DNA from: Eubacterium sp.
GTDB taxonomy: Bacteria > Bacillota_A > Clostridia > Lachnospirales > Lachnospiraceae
Assembly: GCA_017475785.1 (NCBI GenBank)
Contig: JAFVEX010000028.1
Coordinates: forward strand, 1-15,115
DNA length: 15,115 bases
Direction of reading: 5' to 3'
Part shown: positions 1-8,116 of the stretch, piece after piece
Layout: each line of letters opens with the position of its first letter
Position numbering within the stretch: the stretch's first letter is position 1
The notes under the pieces: model-generated
What the model saw: the letters and a program-made list of their open reading frames with translations, nothing else
Databases searched by the model: none
Told to the model about the DNA's origin: nothing
Position numbers and translations under genes: made by a program

Positions 1-2009
1 AGAAGCGCGAGGACGGCGCGCGCAGAAGACCTGCGAAGCCCGACAACAGAGCTGCTGCGCCCGCGCCGGATGTCAGCGGCGCGAAGCAGGGGCGCGGCGG
101 CCGCGGTGATAAGGACAAGGATAAGAACAAGTCCCTGCGCAAGGAAAACAAATTTACAAACGACCGCGCGAACAGCCGCGGAAAACGCGGCAAGCAGGCC
201 GAACAGCCCGCTATGACCAAACCTGTACGGAAAAAGGAAGAAAAGAAGGTCGAGAAGGTCAGAGAGATTCAGATTCCGGAAAAGCTGACGATCAGAGAGC
301 TTGCGGAAAAGATGAAGGTCCAGGCCTCCGCGATCGTCAAGAAGCTGTTCATGGAAGGCCTGATGGTAACGGTCAACCAGGAGATCGACTTCGACAAGGC
401 GGAAGAGATCGCGATGGATTACGATATCATCGCGGAGCATGAGGAGAAGGTCGATGTCATTGCTGAGCTTCTGAAGGACGAAGAAGACAACGAGGAAAAA
501 CTGATCACAAGGCCGCCGGTCGTCTGCGTCATGGGACACGTCAACCATGGTAAAACATCGCTTCTGGACGCGATCCGTGACACGCATGTTACAGACCGCG
601 AGGCAGGCGGTATCACACAGAGCATCGGCGCATATGTAGTCGAGATCAATGGACAGAAGATCACGTTCCTGGATACGCCCGGCCACGAGGCGTTTACCGC
701 GATGCGTATGCGCGGCGCGAACTCTACGGATATTGCGGTTCTTGTCGTCGCCGCAGACGACGGCGTCATGCCGCAGACTGTCGAGGCGATCAATCACGCG
801 AAGGCAGCCGGCGTCGAGATCATCGTCGCAATCAACAAAATTGATAAGCCGAACGCGAATGTCGAGCGTGTCAAACAGGAACTCTCAGAGTACGAGCTGA
901 TTCCGGAGGACTGGGGCGGCAGCACGATATTTGCGCCTGTCTCCGCAAAGTCCCAGGAGGGTATTGACAACCTGCTCGAGATGATTCTGCTGACGGCAGA
1001 GGTGCTTGAGCTGAAGGCTGACCCGGACCGCAAGGCCCGCGCGCTGGTTCTTGAGGCGAAGCTGGATAAGGGCAAAGGTCCTGTCGCGAGTGTTCTCGTT
1101 CAGAAGGGAACCCTGCGTGTCGGCGATTACATTGCCTGCGGCGCGGCGTCCGGGCGCGTGCGCGCGATGATGGATGAAAACGGCCATCAGGTCAAGGCTG
1201 CCGGTCCTTCCAGACCGGTTGAGGTACAGGGTCTCTCAGAGGTGCCGAACGCCGGTGAAGTCCTGGTTGTCACAGACACAGACAAAGAAGCAAAGAATAT
1301 CGCCGCGACATTCGTTACAGAGAGCAGGAACAAGCTGCTTGAGGAGACGAGGTCCAGAATGTCCCTGGATGATCTGTTCAGCCAGATTCACGAGGGCGAT
1401 GTCAAGGAACTGAACATTGTCGTCAAGGCAGATGTACAGGGCTCCGTAGAGGCAGTCAGACAGTCTCTGGAAAAACTGTCCAACGAAGAGGTCGCTGTCA
1501 AGATCGTGCACGGCGGCGTCGGAGCGATCAATGAGTCAGATGTGACGCTGGCAGCTGCTTCCAACGCGATTATCATCGGTTTTAACGTGAATCCTGACGC
1601 GACAGCCAAGGCAATCGCGCAGCAGGAGAAGATAGACGTGCGCCTGTACAAGGTTATTTACAAGGCGATCGAAGACGTAGAAGCCGCAATGAAGGGCATG
1701 CTTGCGCCGCTGATGGAGGAGAAGATCCTAGGCCACGCGGAAATCCGCCAGCTCTTCCGCGCTTCCGGTGTCGGAACCATTGCCGGAAGCTATGTGCTTG
1801 ACGGCACCATCGAGCGCGGATGCATGGTCAGAATCATGCGCGGCAATAAAAAGGTATTTGAAGGCAATCTCGCTTCTCTGAAGCGCTTCAAAGACGACGT
1901 CAAGGAGGTTCGCAGCGGCTTTGAGTGCGGACTTGTGTTTGAAGACTTTAATGACGTCGAAGAATTTGACAAGGTCGAGGCGTACAAGATGGTCGAGGTG
2001 CCGCGCTGA
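1..2009 (+). CDS. infB: Translation initiation factor IF-2, 5'-truncated by the window edge
   Basis: IF-2 is the GTPase that places initiator fMet-tRNA on the 30S subunit and promotes 50S joining. The frame is open from base 3 with no stop, so the ATG at 213 is internal and the true start lies upstream; 668 residues are visible. The first ~85 are a Lys/Arg/Gly-rich linker typical of IF-2. An IF2_N-type domain ([10 protein letters not shown]) follows around 305-430. The G domain starts near 520 with G1 GHVNHGKT, G2-region [11 protein letters not shown]3 DTPGH and G4 NKID. The beta-barrel and fMet-tRNA-binding C-terminal domains run to the stop. Oddity: the G1 motif has Asn (codon 543-545) where translational GTPases normally have Asp. 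It is followed 14 bases later by rbfA, as in the usual nusA-infB operon. Identity is certain; only the N-terminus is missing. Confidence 0.97.
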   Translation, partial: KREDGARRRPAKPDNRAAAPAPDVSGAKQGRGGRGDKDKDKNKSLRKENKFTNDRANSRGKRGKQAEQPAMTKPVRKKEEKKVEKVREIQIPEKLTIRELAEKMKVQASAIVKKLFMEGLMVTVNQEIDFDKAEEIAMDYDIIAEHEEKVDVIAELLKDEEDNEEKLITRPPVVCVMGHVNHGKTSLLDAIRDTHVTDREAGGITQSIGAYVVEINGQKITFLDTPGHEAFTAMRMRGANSTDIAVLVVAADDGVMPQTVEAINHAKAAGVEIIVAINKIDKPNANVERVKQELSEYELIPEDWGGSTIFAPVSAKSQEGIDNLLEMILLTAEVLELKADPDRKARALVLEAKLDKGKGPVASVLVQKGTLRVGDYIACGAASGRVRAMMDENGHQVKAAGPSRPVEVQGLSEVPNAGEVLVVTDTDKEAKNIAATFVTESRNKLLEETRSRMSLDDLFSQIHEGDVKELNIVVKADVQGSVEAVRQSLEKLSNEEVAVKIVHGGVGAINESDVTLAAASNAIIIGFNVNPDATAKAIAQQEKIDVRLYKVIYKAIEDVEAAMKGMLAPLMEEKILGHAEIRQLFRASGVGTIAGSYVLDGTIERGCMVRIMRGNKKVFEGNLASLKRFKDDVKEVRSGFECGLVFEDFNDVEEFDKVEAYKMVEVPR

Positions 2010-2023
2010 CAGAGGTCAGAATT

Positions 2024-2431
2024 ATGAGAAAAAACAGTGTAAAAAACAATCGAATCAATGACGCGGTCATGCGGGAGCTGTCGGAGATTATCCGCGCGGA
2101 GCTGAAGGATCCCCGCATCGAGCCGATGACATCGGTCACGGCGGCAGAGGTTGCGCCGGATCTGAAGACCTGCAAGGTCTACGTCAGTGTGCTGGGGGAC
2201 GCGCAGAAAAAAGCCCGGACACTGGAAGGTCTGGAGCGCTCCCGCGGGTTCATGCGCCGCATGCTGGCGCAGAATCTCAATCTGCGCCACACGCCGGAGC
2301 TGATTTTCCGTCTGGATGAGTCGATTGAGTACGGAAACCACATGTCACAGCTGAGTGATGAGGTCGTCGGCCAGGACCGCTTGACACAGGAGAGGCGTGA
2401 CAGTCAGGGGGATCAGGATGAAAACAATTAA
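2024..2431 (+). CDS. rbfA: Ribosome-binding factor A (30S maturation)
   Basis: This 135-residue protein is the usual size for RbfA, a KH-like factor that binds the 30S subunit and helps 16S rRNA 5'-end maturation. Family features seen: the N-terminal basic helix with RINDAVMRELSEIIRAEL, then LKDPRI, the MTSVTAAEVAPDLKTCKVYVSVLG strand region (residues ~36-60, quoted only in outline), and the C-terminal RHTPELIFRLDESIEYG. The ATG at 2024 has AGAGG about 8 bases upstream. It sits between infB and nrnA, the conserved order. Its last 14 bases overlap the start of nrnA, suggesting translational coupling. The tail (GDQDENN) is encoded in that overlap and is not conserved in the family. Confidence 0.95.
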   Translation: MRKNSVKNNRINDAVMRELSEIIRAELKDPRIEPMTSVTAAEVAPDLKTCKVYVSVLGDAQKKARTLEGLERSRGFMRRMLAQNLNLRHTPELIFRLDESIEYGNHMSQLSDEVVGQDRLTQERRDSQGDQDENN

Positions 2432-3419
2432 TGTCAGTACAATTGCTTCATTTCTGGACGGAGTCCGGAGCATTGCCATTGCCGGGCACGTTAACCCGGA
2501 CGGCGACTGTGTCGGTTCCTGCATGGCGATGTACTTGTATCTGACGGAAAACTACCCGCAGATTCATACGGACGTCTACATGCAGAAACCGAAGGATTCA
2601 CTCTGCTGCCTGAAAGGAATGGATCAGATCCGCACAGAATGCGGCGCCGACGCTTCTTACGACCTGCTGATTCTGCTGGATATCAGCAGCACAGACAGGA
2701 TCGGCGTCGCCGGCAGCCTTCTGGAAAAGACGGAGCGTGTGCTCTGCCTGGATCATCATAAGACAAACGAGGGAAGCTACACCTGGTTCTACAACGATCC
2801 GGACGCGAGCTCTGCCTGCGAGGTGATCTGGCGCTTTTTAGAGGAGGACAGGGTCTCTCTGGCCTGCGCGGAGGCGCTTTACCTCGGAATTGCCCACGAC
2901 ACAGGTGTTTTTCAGTATCAGAGTACGTCTCCAGAGACAATGCGGATCGCGGCGAAGCTGATGGAGAAGGGGGTTCGTTTTACAGAAATCCTCGATAAGA
3001 CATATTATCAGAAGACCTACGCGGAGAACCAGATTCTCGCGCGGGCGCTGATGGAAAGCTTTACGCTCTATAACGGGCAGGTTATTGTCACTGCGATCAA
3101 ATCAAAGACAATGAAGTTTTACGGACTTCATCCAAAGGATATGGACGGGATCGTAAACCAGCTGCGCAATACGGAAGGCGTCGAGGTCGCGATCTTTATG
3201 TATGAGACAGCCTGGCTCACCTATAAGGTAAGTCTGCGCTCGCGGACCTGGCTCGATGTCAGCAAGGTGGCGGCAGCTTTCGGCGGGGGCGGTCACAAGC
3301 ACGCCGCAGGCTGTACAATGGAAGGCATGCACCGCGACGTCATCAATAACCTGTCTGATGAGTTGTTCAAACAATTTGAAGCACACAGTGCCGCGGCCGC
3401 TGAAGCAGCAGCGGAATGA
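2418..3419 (+). CDS. nrnA: DHH/DHHA1 phosphoesterase, NrnA-type (oligoribonuclease / pAp phosphatase)
   Basis: A 333-residue DHH-family protein. NrnA enzymes degrade 2-5-nt RNAs and dephosphorylate pAp, using Mn2+ in the cytosol. Visible metal-binding motifs: GHVNPDGDCVGS (His24, Asp28, Asp30), LLILLDISSTDRIG (Asp88), the signature LDHHKTN (112-114), and AHDTGVFQY. The C-terminal DHHA1 substrate-binding domain has KVSLRSR and GGGGHKHAAG. I chose ATG 2418, which has AGGGGG at 2406-2411; a GTG at 2397 in the same frame adds seven residues, but its Shine-Dalgarno is only about 4 bases away. The gene overlaps rbfA by 14 bases and ends 4 bases before truB, as expected for the infB operon. The C-terminus ends in an Ala-rich tail. 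Substrate preference cannot be read from sequence. Confidence 0.93.
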   Translation: MKTINVSTIASFLDGVRSIAIAGHVNPDGDCVGSCMAMYLYLTENYPQIHTDVYMQKPKDSLCCLKGMDQIRTECGADASYDLLILLDISSTDRIGVAGSLLEKTERVLCLDHHKTNEGSYTWFYNDPDASSACEVIWRFLEEDRVSLACAEALYLGIAHDTGVFQYQSTSPETMRIAAKLMEKGVRFTEILDKTYYQKTYAENQILARALMESFTLYNGQVIVTAIKSKTMKFYGLHPKDMDGIVNQLRNTEGVEVAIFMYETAWLTYKVSLRSRTWLDVSKVAAAFGGGGHKHAAGCTMEGMHRDVINNLSDELFKQFEAHSAAAAEAAAE

Positions 3420-3423
3420 CCAT

Positions 3424-4353
3424 ATGATCAACGGAATTATTAACGTCTATAAGGAACCGGGATTTACCTCCCACGATGTGGTCGCAAAGCTGCGCGGCAT
3501 TACGAAACAGAAAAAAATCGGGCACACAGGCACGCTTGATCCGGACGCGGCAGGCGTGCTTCCCGTCTGTCTGGGGCGCTCGACAAAAGCGGCCGGGCTC
3601 CTGACAGATGAGCGAAAGACGTATCAATGTGTATTGCTGCTGGGCAAAGTGACGGATACGCAGGACGCAGGCGGAAATCTGCTCCGGGAGTGTACGACAG
3701 AGGGGATCAGTGAGAGCCGGGCGCGGGAGGTCATCCTCTCGTTTCTGGGACCGCGCATGCAGATTCCCCCGATGTATTCTGCCCGCAAAATCAGCGGAAA
3801 ACGTCTCTATGAGCTGGCCCGCGAGGGCAAGACAGTGGAGCGGGAGGCGCGTCCCGTGGTTTTCTATCGGATAGATATTCTGGAGACAGCATTGCCGCGC
3901 GTCACATTTTCTGTCACATGTTCCCGCGGTACATATATCCGGACGCTGTGCAATGATATCGGAGAGGCGCTTGGCTGCGGCGGGTGTATGGAGCACCTGG
4001 TGCGCACGCAGGTCGGCCCTTTTAGTCTGAATGACGCGCGAAAACTGGCGGAAATTGAGCAGCTGGCGGCGGATGGGACACTGGATCTCTGCGTGCAGCC
4101 GGTCGATCAGCTGTTTGAGGATCTGAAAGCGCTGCGCGCGCTGCCAGAGGGAGACCGCCTGCTCCACAACGGAAATCCGGTCGTGCCGGAACTGCTGGAA
4201 GAAGCCAGCCGCCTCACGCTGGAGCAGGAGGAGGCACCTCCGGAATCTGCAGGCAGGTACCGGATGTACGATTCCACAGGTGTGTTTGTCGGCCTTTTCT
4301 CCAGAAAGGGGAGCTGCCTGAGGCCGGAGACAATGTTTTATGAAAGACCGTAG
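3424..4353 (+). CDS. truB: tRNA pseudouridine-55 synthase
   Basis: TruB isomerises U55 in the T-loop of almost all elongator tRNAs. The 309-residue length is normal. Family motifs in order: INVYKEPGFTSHDVVAKLRG at the N-terminus; GHTGTLDPDAAGVLP with catalytic Asp39; YSARKISGKRLYELAREG, the substrate-binding Tyr motif; and CSRGTYIRTLCNDIG. A PUA-like C-terminal segment follows (roughly residues 245-309, including YDSTGVFVGLFSRKG). The start at 3424 follows the nrnA stop by only 4 bases and has no strong Shine-Dalgarno, so it is probably reached by ribosomes finishing nrnA. The frame stays open further upstream inside nrnA, but those codons match no TruB sequence. Confidence 0.96.
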   Translation: MINGIINVYKEPGFTSHDVVAKLRGITKQKKIGHTGTLDPDAAGVLPVCLGRSTKAAGLLTDERKTYQCVLLLGKVTDTQDAGGNLLRECTTEGISESRAREVILSFLGPRMQIPPMYSARKISGKRLYELAREGKTVEREARPVVFYRIDILETALPRVTFSVTCSRGTYIRTLCNDIGEALGCGGCMEHLVRTQVGPFSLNDARKLAEIEQLAADGTLDLCVQPVDQLFEDLKALRALPEGDRLLHNGNPVVPELLEEASRLTLEQEEAPPESAGRYRMYDSTGVFVGLFSRKGSCLRPETMFYERP

Positions 4354-4423
4354 GACCAGGCGTGACCGGCATACACGGGCGGGAACACCGGCAGACAAAA
4401 ATATTAGCGAGTAGATACAGGAC

Positions 4424-5356
4424 ATGAATTATCTTAAGGAATTATCAGCATACAGAAACGCCGCGCCATCTGTGGTGACGCTGGGCAAATTCGACGGCGT
4501 GCATCTTGGCCATCGCCTGCTCCTTTCCAGTGTGCTGGAGAGCGGACGCCGGGAAGGTCTGGAAACCGTTGTCTTTACATTTGACGTGTCTCCTCAGGCG
4601 AAGCTCGGCGCGTCGCAGGCAAAATCGCTGATGACAAACCAGGAGCGGTTTTCTGTGCTGCAGCAGCTTGGCATTCAGACCCTGATCGAGTGCCCCTTTA
4701 CGAAGGAAATACAGATGATGACCGCAGAGGCGTTCGTGCGGGAAGTGCTTCTGAATCTGCTGCACGCCTCAAAGGTAGTTGTGGGAGATGATTTTCACTT
4801 TGGCCGCGGCCGCGCCGGAAGTCCGGAATTTCTGCAGAAAATGGCAGAGACACTTCCCTTCAGGGTTCTGGTGATCGGCAAACGAAAGGATGCGGTAACC
4901 GGCAGAGAAATCAGCAGCACGTGGGTTCGGGAAGAACTGCTGGACGGCCAGATCGAGACCGTAAACCGGCTGCTGGGCGAGCCGTATTTTCTGCTGGGTG
5001 AAGTGGTGCACGGCCGCGCGCTTGGCCGCACGCTTGAGATACCGACGATCAACCAGATTCCGCGGCCAGATAAGCTGCTGCCGCCAAACGGGGTGTATTT
5101 CAGCCGCACCAGAATTAATGAAAAGACCTGGGACGGCATCACCAATATCGGCACGAAGCCGACGGTAAACGGAGAAGCAGTGACGGCTGAGACACATTTG
5201 TTTGACTGCGATGAGGATCTGTACGGGAAGACGGCGCGCGTGGAACTGCTGAGATTCCACCGGCATGAGCAGAAATTTTCATCGGTTCAGGCGCTGAAGG
5301 AGCAGATGCTCTCGGACATCCGGAGCGCCCGTGATTTCTTGACTGTGAAACTTTAA
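4424..5356 (+). CDS. ribF: Bifunctional riboflavin kinase / FMN adenylyltransferase
   Basis: RibF phosphorylates riboflavin to FMN and adenylates FMN to FAD. The 310-residue protein has both halves. The N-terminal nucleotidyltransferase has GKFDGVHLGH (residues 21-30), VVGDDFHFGRGRAG, and the ISSTWVRE motif that follows the ATP-binding fold. The C-terminal kinase has GRTLEIPTIN (the PTxN Mg-ATP motif), LLPPNGVY, GITNIGTKPTV, ETHLFD and the closing RFHRHEQKFSS region. It follows truB after a 70-base gap in which I see no convincing promoter or terminator; its Shine-Dalgarno is weak (CAGGA directly before the ATG). In many Firmicutes the next gene is rpsO; here it is yerC with its own promoter. 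Confidence 0.96.
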   Translation: MNYLKELSAYRNAAPSVVTLGKFDGVHLGHRLLLSSVLESGRREGLETVVFTFDVSPQAKLGASQAKSLMTNQERFSVLQQLGIQTLIECPFTKEIQMMTAEAFVREVLLNLLHASKVVVGDDFHFGRGRAGSPEFLQKMAETLPFRVLVIGKRKDAVTGREISSTWVREELLDGQIETVNRLLGEPYFLLGEVVHGRALGRTLEIPTINQIPRPDKLLPPNGVYFSRTRINEKTWDGITNIGTKPTVNGEAVTAETHLFDCDEDLYGKTARVELLRFHRHEQKFSSVQALKEQMLSDIRSARDFLTVKL

Positions 5357-5367
5357 TGTGCTAAAAT
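5339..5367 (+). promoter_or_regulatory. Sigma-A-type promoter for yerC, inside the end of ribF
   Basis: TTGACT at 5339-5344 and TAAAAT at 5362-5367 are separated by exactly 17 bases, and TG at 5359-5360 gives an extended -10. This is close to the Firmicutes sigma-A consensus. Transcription would start near 5374 and give a leader of about 83 bases before yerC. The -35 box and part of the spacer overlap the last codons of ribF. Confidence 0.75.
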
Positions 5368-5394
5368 CCTGAGTAGACAGAAGGTTCCTGACAA

Positions 5395-5419
5395 ATCAAA
5401 TTATTGATGGATTCAATCA
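5395..5419 (+). promoter_or_regulatory. Possible operator in the yerC leader
   Basis: Two overlapping dyads lie about 20-45 bases after the predicted start: ATCAA-N4-TTGAT (5395-5408) and ATTGA-N5-TCAAT (5403-5417). TrpR-family repressors bind palindromes of about this size and often control themselves, so this could be a YerC autoregulatory site. The region is AT-rich, so chance symmetry is a real alternative. Confidence 0.25.
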
Positions 5420-5456
5420 GTGCTTTCCGGAAAAGAATGATCATTCAGGAGGAATC

Positions 5457-5756
5457 ATGGGAAAAGATATTCACACAGAGGCAGTCAATGAGTTGTTCCG
5501 CGCGGTATTGACACTGGAGACCATTGAAGAGTGTTATACATTTTTTGAGGACGCGTGCACCATCAATGAGCTGCTGTCTCTGTCACAGCGGTTCGAGGTG
5601 GCCAGAATGCTGAAGCAGAAAAAGACCTATCTGGAAATCTCCCGGAAGACGGGCGCTTCCACAGCGACGATCAGCCGTGTAAACCGCTCGCTGATTTACG
5701 GGAATGACGGCTATGACCTCGTTCTGAAAAGAATGGGAGAAAATCTGCCAGAATAA
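5457..5756 (+). CDS. yerC: YerC/YecD-type TrpR-fold transcriptional regulator (HisR candidate)
   Basis: A 99-residue all-helical protein of the YerC/YecD branch of the TrpR superfamily. The segment LSLSQRFEVARMLKQKKTY leads into a helix-turn-helix, LEISRKTGASTATISRVNRS (about residues 61-81), matching TrpR-like repressors. Members of this group have been called HisR from comparative genomics of Gram-positive histidine genes, with histidine as the likely signal; that is established for relatives, not shown here. The start has AGGAGG at 5447-5452 and a strong promoter upstream. The histidine genes hisH and hisF lie about 950 bases downstream, which fits such a role. Its last 86 bases overlap the 3' end of the convergent transporter gene. 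Confidence 0.88.
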   Translation: MGKDIHTEAVNELFRAVLTLETIEECYTFFEDACTINELLSLSQRFEVARMLKQKKTYLEISRKTGASTATISRVNRSLIYGNDGYDLVLKRMGENLPE

Positions 5757-6633
5757 TTGCGGCCATCATCAGGACGCAGCCAAAGCGCTCGCGCACGCTG
5801 AAAATCTGCCCGAGGAACAGCCAGCCGGAAACCGCGCTGACGCAGGATTCCATGCTCATCAGCAGAGAGGCGACAGAAGGATTGAGCCCCTCCTGGCCGA
5901 TGATCTGCAGGGTGTAGCCGATTCCGGCCGAAAAGATTCCCGAGTAGCAGAGCGGGAGCCAGGCTGCCGGGATTGCGTCCAGGTGAAAGCGGTTCCGCTC
6001 AAGAAACAGCACAAACAGCATGGACAGCGCGCCGGCGAAGAAGAACTGGACGCAGGCCATGCGGACACCGTCTGTCTTTGGCGCGTAGTGGTCAATCACA
6101 AGAATGTGGACAGCAAAAACAAAAGCACAGAGAAGCGTGAGAAAATCTCCTTTTCCGACGGAGAAGCCTTCTTTTACAGAAATCAGGTACAGGCCGGCGA
6201 GGGCGATGGCGACTGCCAGCCAGATAACTTTTGATACATTCCTGCCCAGTGCCAGTGAAATCACGGGAACCAGGATAATATAGAAGGCAGTAATGAAGCC
6301 GGATTTTCCGGCTGTCGTGTACTGAATACCGATTTGCTGGAGAGAACTGGCCGCGAAAAGGCAGATCCCGCAGAGAACGCCGCCTTTCAGATACAGGCGG
6401 CTGCCTGTTTTCTGCGGCAGATCGCCGCGCCTGCTGCCGCCAGTGCCGCGCGCGGCGTGTTTTTGGCGAATCAGGATGACCGGGATCAGGACGCAGCCGC
6501 CCATCAGCAGGCGCAGTCCGTTAAAGGTAAATGGTCCCAAGTAGTCCATTCCGACGCTCTGGGATACAAATGAGATCCCCCAGATTGTGGCGGTCAGAAG
6601 CAGCAGTAAAGAGTTTCGTATTTTCAGATTCAT
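5671..6633 (-). CDS. EamA-domain (DMT superfamily) transporter, ten membrane helices
   Basis: A 320-residue membrane protein with two EamA repeats, each of about five hydrophobic helices. Seen: the first helix with LTATIWGISFVSQSVG, GPFTFNGLRLLMGG, SSLQQIGIQYTTAGKSGFIT and TAFYIILVPVISLALG ending repeat one, and in repeat two SAGIGYTLQIIGQ and NPSVASLLMSMESCVSAVSG. These are DMT (drug/metabolite) exporter hallmarks; the substrate is unknown. The ATG at 6633 has GGAGGG/AAGG before it on this strand; the open frame extends 30 codons further upstream, but they are not membrane-like. After the last helix (ILADF) a ~27-residue polar tail is encoded entirely inside the 3' end of yerC on the other strand. 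It is divergent from hisH and has its own promoter. Confidence 0.9.
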   Translation of the reverse strand: MNLKIRNSLLLLLTATIWGISFVSQSVGMDYLGPFTFNGLRLLMGGCVLIPVILIRQKHAARGTGGSRRGDLPQKTGSRLYLKGGVLCGICLFAASSLQQIGIQYTTAGKSGFITAFYIILVPVISLALGRNVSKVIWLAVAIALAGLYLISVKEGFSVGKGDFLTLLCAFVFAVHILVIDHYAPKTDGVRMACVQFFFAGALSMLFVLFLERNRFHLDAIPAAWLPLCYSGIFSAGIGYTLQIIGQEGLNPSVASLLMSMESCVSAVSGWLFLGQIFSVRERFGCVLMMAAIILADFLPFFSERGHSRHSRKSASGLHG

Positions 6634-6643
6634 AGACCTTCCC

Positions 6644-6673
6644 TCCGATGGAGTATGATAACAGACTATCGGA
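6644..6673. promoter_or_regulatory. Inverted repeat in the divergent transporter/hisH spacer, possible operator
   Basis: TCCGAT (6644-6649) and ATCGGA (6668-6673) are perfect reverse complements 18 bases apart. An inner imperfect dyad, AGTaTGaTAaCAgACT, occupies 6652-6667 (six of eight pairs match). It covers the transporter -10 and a TATGAT (6654-6659) that could be a weak plus-strand -10 for hisH. A regulator binding here could act on both genes; YerC is the obvious neighbour to test. No consensus was available to score it. Confidence 0.3.
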
Positions 6674-6683
6674 CAGGGATCAA
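6655..6683 (-). promoter_or_regulatory. Promoter for the EamA transporter gene
   Basis: On the minus strand TTGATC (plus 6678-6683) and TATCAT (plus 6655-6660) are separated by 17 bases, about 22 bases before the start codon at 6633. This is a good sigma-A-like match. The -10 lies inside an inverted repeat (see the operator candidate). Confidence 0.6.
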
Positions 6684-6709
6684 GCGAAGAATCAGGCAGG
6701 GAGAGACAA

Positions 6710-7321
6710 ATGATCGGGATCATCGACTACGATGCAGGAAATATCAGAAGCGTCGAAAAGGCGCTTCATTATCTTGGTGAAGATGCCGTACTGACCAGGG
6801 ATCCTGACGTGCTCAGGGAGGCGAGAGGCGTCATTTTGCCCAGCGTAGGCAGCTTTGGCGACGCGATGGATAACCTGAAGAAATTCGGGCTGATTCCGGT
6901 GATTGAGGAAATTGCCGCGTCAGATAAGCCGTTTATCGGGATCTGCCTGGGACTTCAGCTGCTGTTTGAAGAGAGCGAGGAGAGCCCGGGAGCTGCAGGG
7001 CTTGGAATCCTGCAGGGAAAGATTCTCCGGATTCCTGACACGCCCGGCCTGAAAATTCCGCACATGGGCTGGAATGCCCTCCATCTGCAGAATGAAGGGC
7101 GTCTGTTTCAGGGAATTCCTGAGGAAACGTATGTGTATTTTGTCCACAGCTACTACCTGAAGGCGGCTGATCCGCAGATTGTCAGGGCGACGACACAGTA
7201 CGGGACGGAGATACACGCGTCTGTGGAACAGGGAAATGTGTTTGGATGCCAGTTTCATCCGGAGAAGAGCTCGGACCGGGGACTGGAGATGCTGCGGAAT
7301 TTCGCGGCTCTTTGCAGGTAA
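6710..7321 (+). CDS. hisH: Imidazole glycerol phosphate synthase, glutaminase subunit HisH
   Basis: HisH hydrolyses glutamine and passes ammonia to HisF in histidine biosynthesis. This is a class I glutamine amidotransferase of 203 residues, normal size. Seen: MIGIIDYDAGNIRSV at the N-terminus, nucleophile Cys79 in GICLGLQLLFEESEE, HMGWN, the YFVHSYY motif and the catalytic His-Glu in CQFHPEKSSDRG. One deviation: the oxyanion-strand motif usually written PGVG reads PSVG (Ser45). The start has AGGGAGA at 6698-6704. HisF follows after 6 bases, giving both subunits in a fixed ratio; hisA and the other pathway genes are not in the window. Confidence 0.96.
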   Translation: MIGIIDYDAGNIRSVEKALHYLGEDAVLTRDPDVLREARGVILPSVGSFGDAMDNLKKFGLIPVIEEIAASDKPFIGICLGLQLLFEESEESPGAAGLGILQGKILRIPDTPGLKIPHMGWNALHLQNEGRLFQGIPEETYVYFVHSYYLKAADPQIVRATTQYGTEIHASVEQGNVFGCQFHPEKSSDRGLEMLRNFAALCR

Positions 7322-7327
7322 AACATT

Positions 7328-8101
7328 ATGTCAGAAAATAAATTTACAAAACGAATTATTCCGTGCCTGGACGTGCACGCCGGCCGCGTCGTAAAAGGGG
7401 TTAATTTCGTAAATCTGCGCGACGCCGGAGACCCGGTGGAAATCGCGAAGGCATATGACCGCGCCGGAGCGGACGAGGTCACCTTTCTGGACATCACGGC
7501 TTCCAGTGACAACCGCGCGACGGTCGTCGACATGGTGCGTCAGGTAGCCGCAAATGTGTTTATTCCGTTTACTGTCGGCGGAGGAATCCGCACAGTAGAT
7601 GATTTCCGCCTGCTGCTGAGGGAAGGGGCAGACAAAATATCAGTCAATTCTGCCGCTATCATGAACCCGGATCTGATCAGCGAAGCCGCATATAAATTCG
7701 GCAGCCAGTGTGTCGTGGTCGCGATCGACGCGCGCCGCCGCGCGGACGGAAGCGGATGGACTGTCTATAAGAATGGCGGGCGGGTCGACATGGGTCTGGA
7801 CGCCATAGAGTGGGCCATTCAGGCAGAAAAGCGCGGGGCAGGAGAGATTCTGCTGACAAGTATGGACTGTGACGGGACGAAGGCGGGATATGATATCGAG
7901 CTGACAAGGAAAGTCGCCGACGCGGTCGGAATTCCCGTAATCGCCTCCGGCGGCGCGGGGACGCTCGATCACTTTCGCGAAGTGATGACGGACGGCGGCG
8001 CGGACGCTGCGCTCGCCGCTTCGCTGTTTCACTACAAGGAGCTGGAGATCTGCGAAGTAAAGCAGTATCTGCGTGAAAATGGCGTATCAGTGCGAATATA
8101 A
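7328..8101 (+). CDS. hisF: Imidazole glycerol phosphate synthase, cyclase subunit HisF
   Basis: HisF is a (beta/alpha)8 barrel that joins ammonia from HisH to PRFAR, giving imidazole glycerol phosphate and AICAR. Length 257 is normal. Catalytic Asp15 lies in [15 protein letters not shown] and catalytic Asp134 in VVAIDARR. Phosphate-binding loops are visible as [13 protein letters not shown] and [11 protein letters not shown], and the loop [13 protein letters not shown] is recognisable, with Cys where many homologues have Arg or Gln. It starts 6 bases after hisH, with AGGT at the hisH stop as a weak ribosome-binding site, so the two are likely coupled. ung follows after 15 bases. Confidence 0.97.
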   Translation: MSENKFTKRIIPCLDVHAGRVVKGVNFVNLRDAGDPVEIAKAYDRAGADEVTFLDITASSDNRATVVDMVRQVAANVFIPFTVGGGIRTVDDFRLLLREGADKISVNSAAIMNPDLISEAAYKFGSQCVVVAIDARRRADGSGWTVYKNGGRVDMGLDAIEWAIQAEKRGAGEILLTSMDCDGTKAGYDIELTRKVADAVGIPVIASGGAGTLDHFREVMTDGGADAALAASLFHYKELEICEVKQYLRENGVSVRI

Positions 8102-8116
8102 AAAGGAGAATGCGAG

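Noticed and set aside
213..2009. ATG 213 as the start of infB
   Set aside because: The same frame is open back to base 3 with IF-2-like basic linker codons, and there is no ribosome-binding site before 213; the true start is outside the window.
4354..4423. Promoter or terminator between truB and ribF
   Set aside because: No paired -35/-10 hexamers and no hairpin with T-run; ribF is most likely transcribed from the infB operon.
3367..4425. 352-residue minus-strand frame opposite truB
   Set aside because: truB on the plus strand has all its family motifs; the antisense frame is a by-product of high-GC codon use and resembles no protein.
6629..6659. Plus-strand promoter for hisH (TTCATA, then TATGAT)
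   Set aside because: The -35 matches only four of six and the spacer is 19 bases; hisH must have a promoter, but this one is too weak to list.
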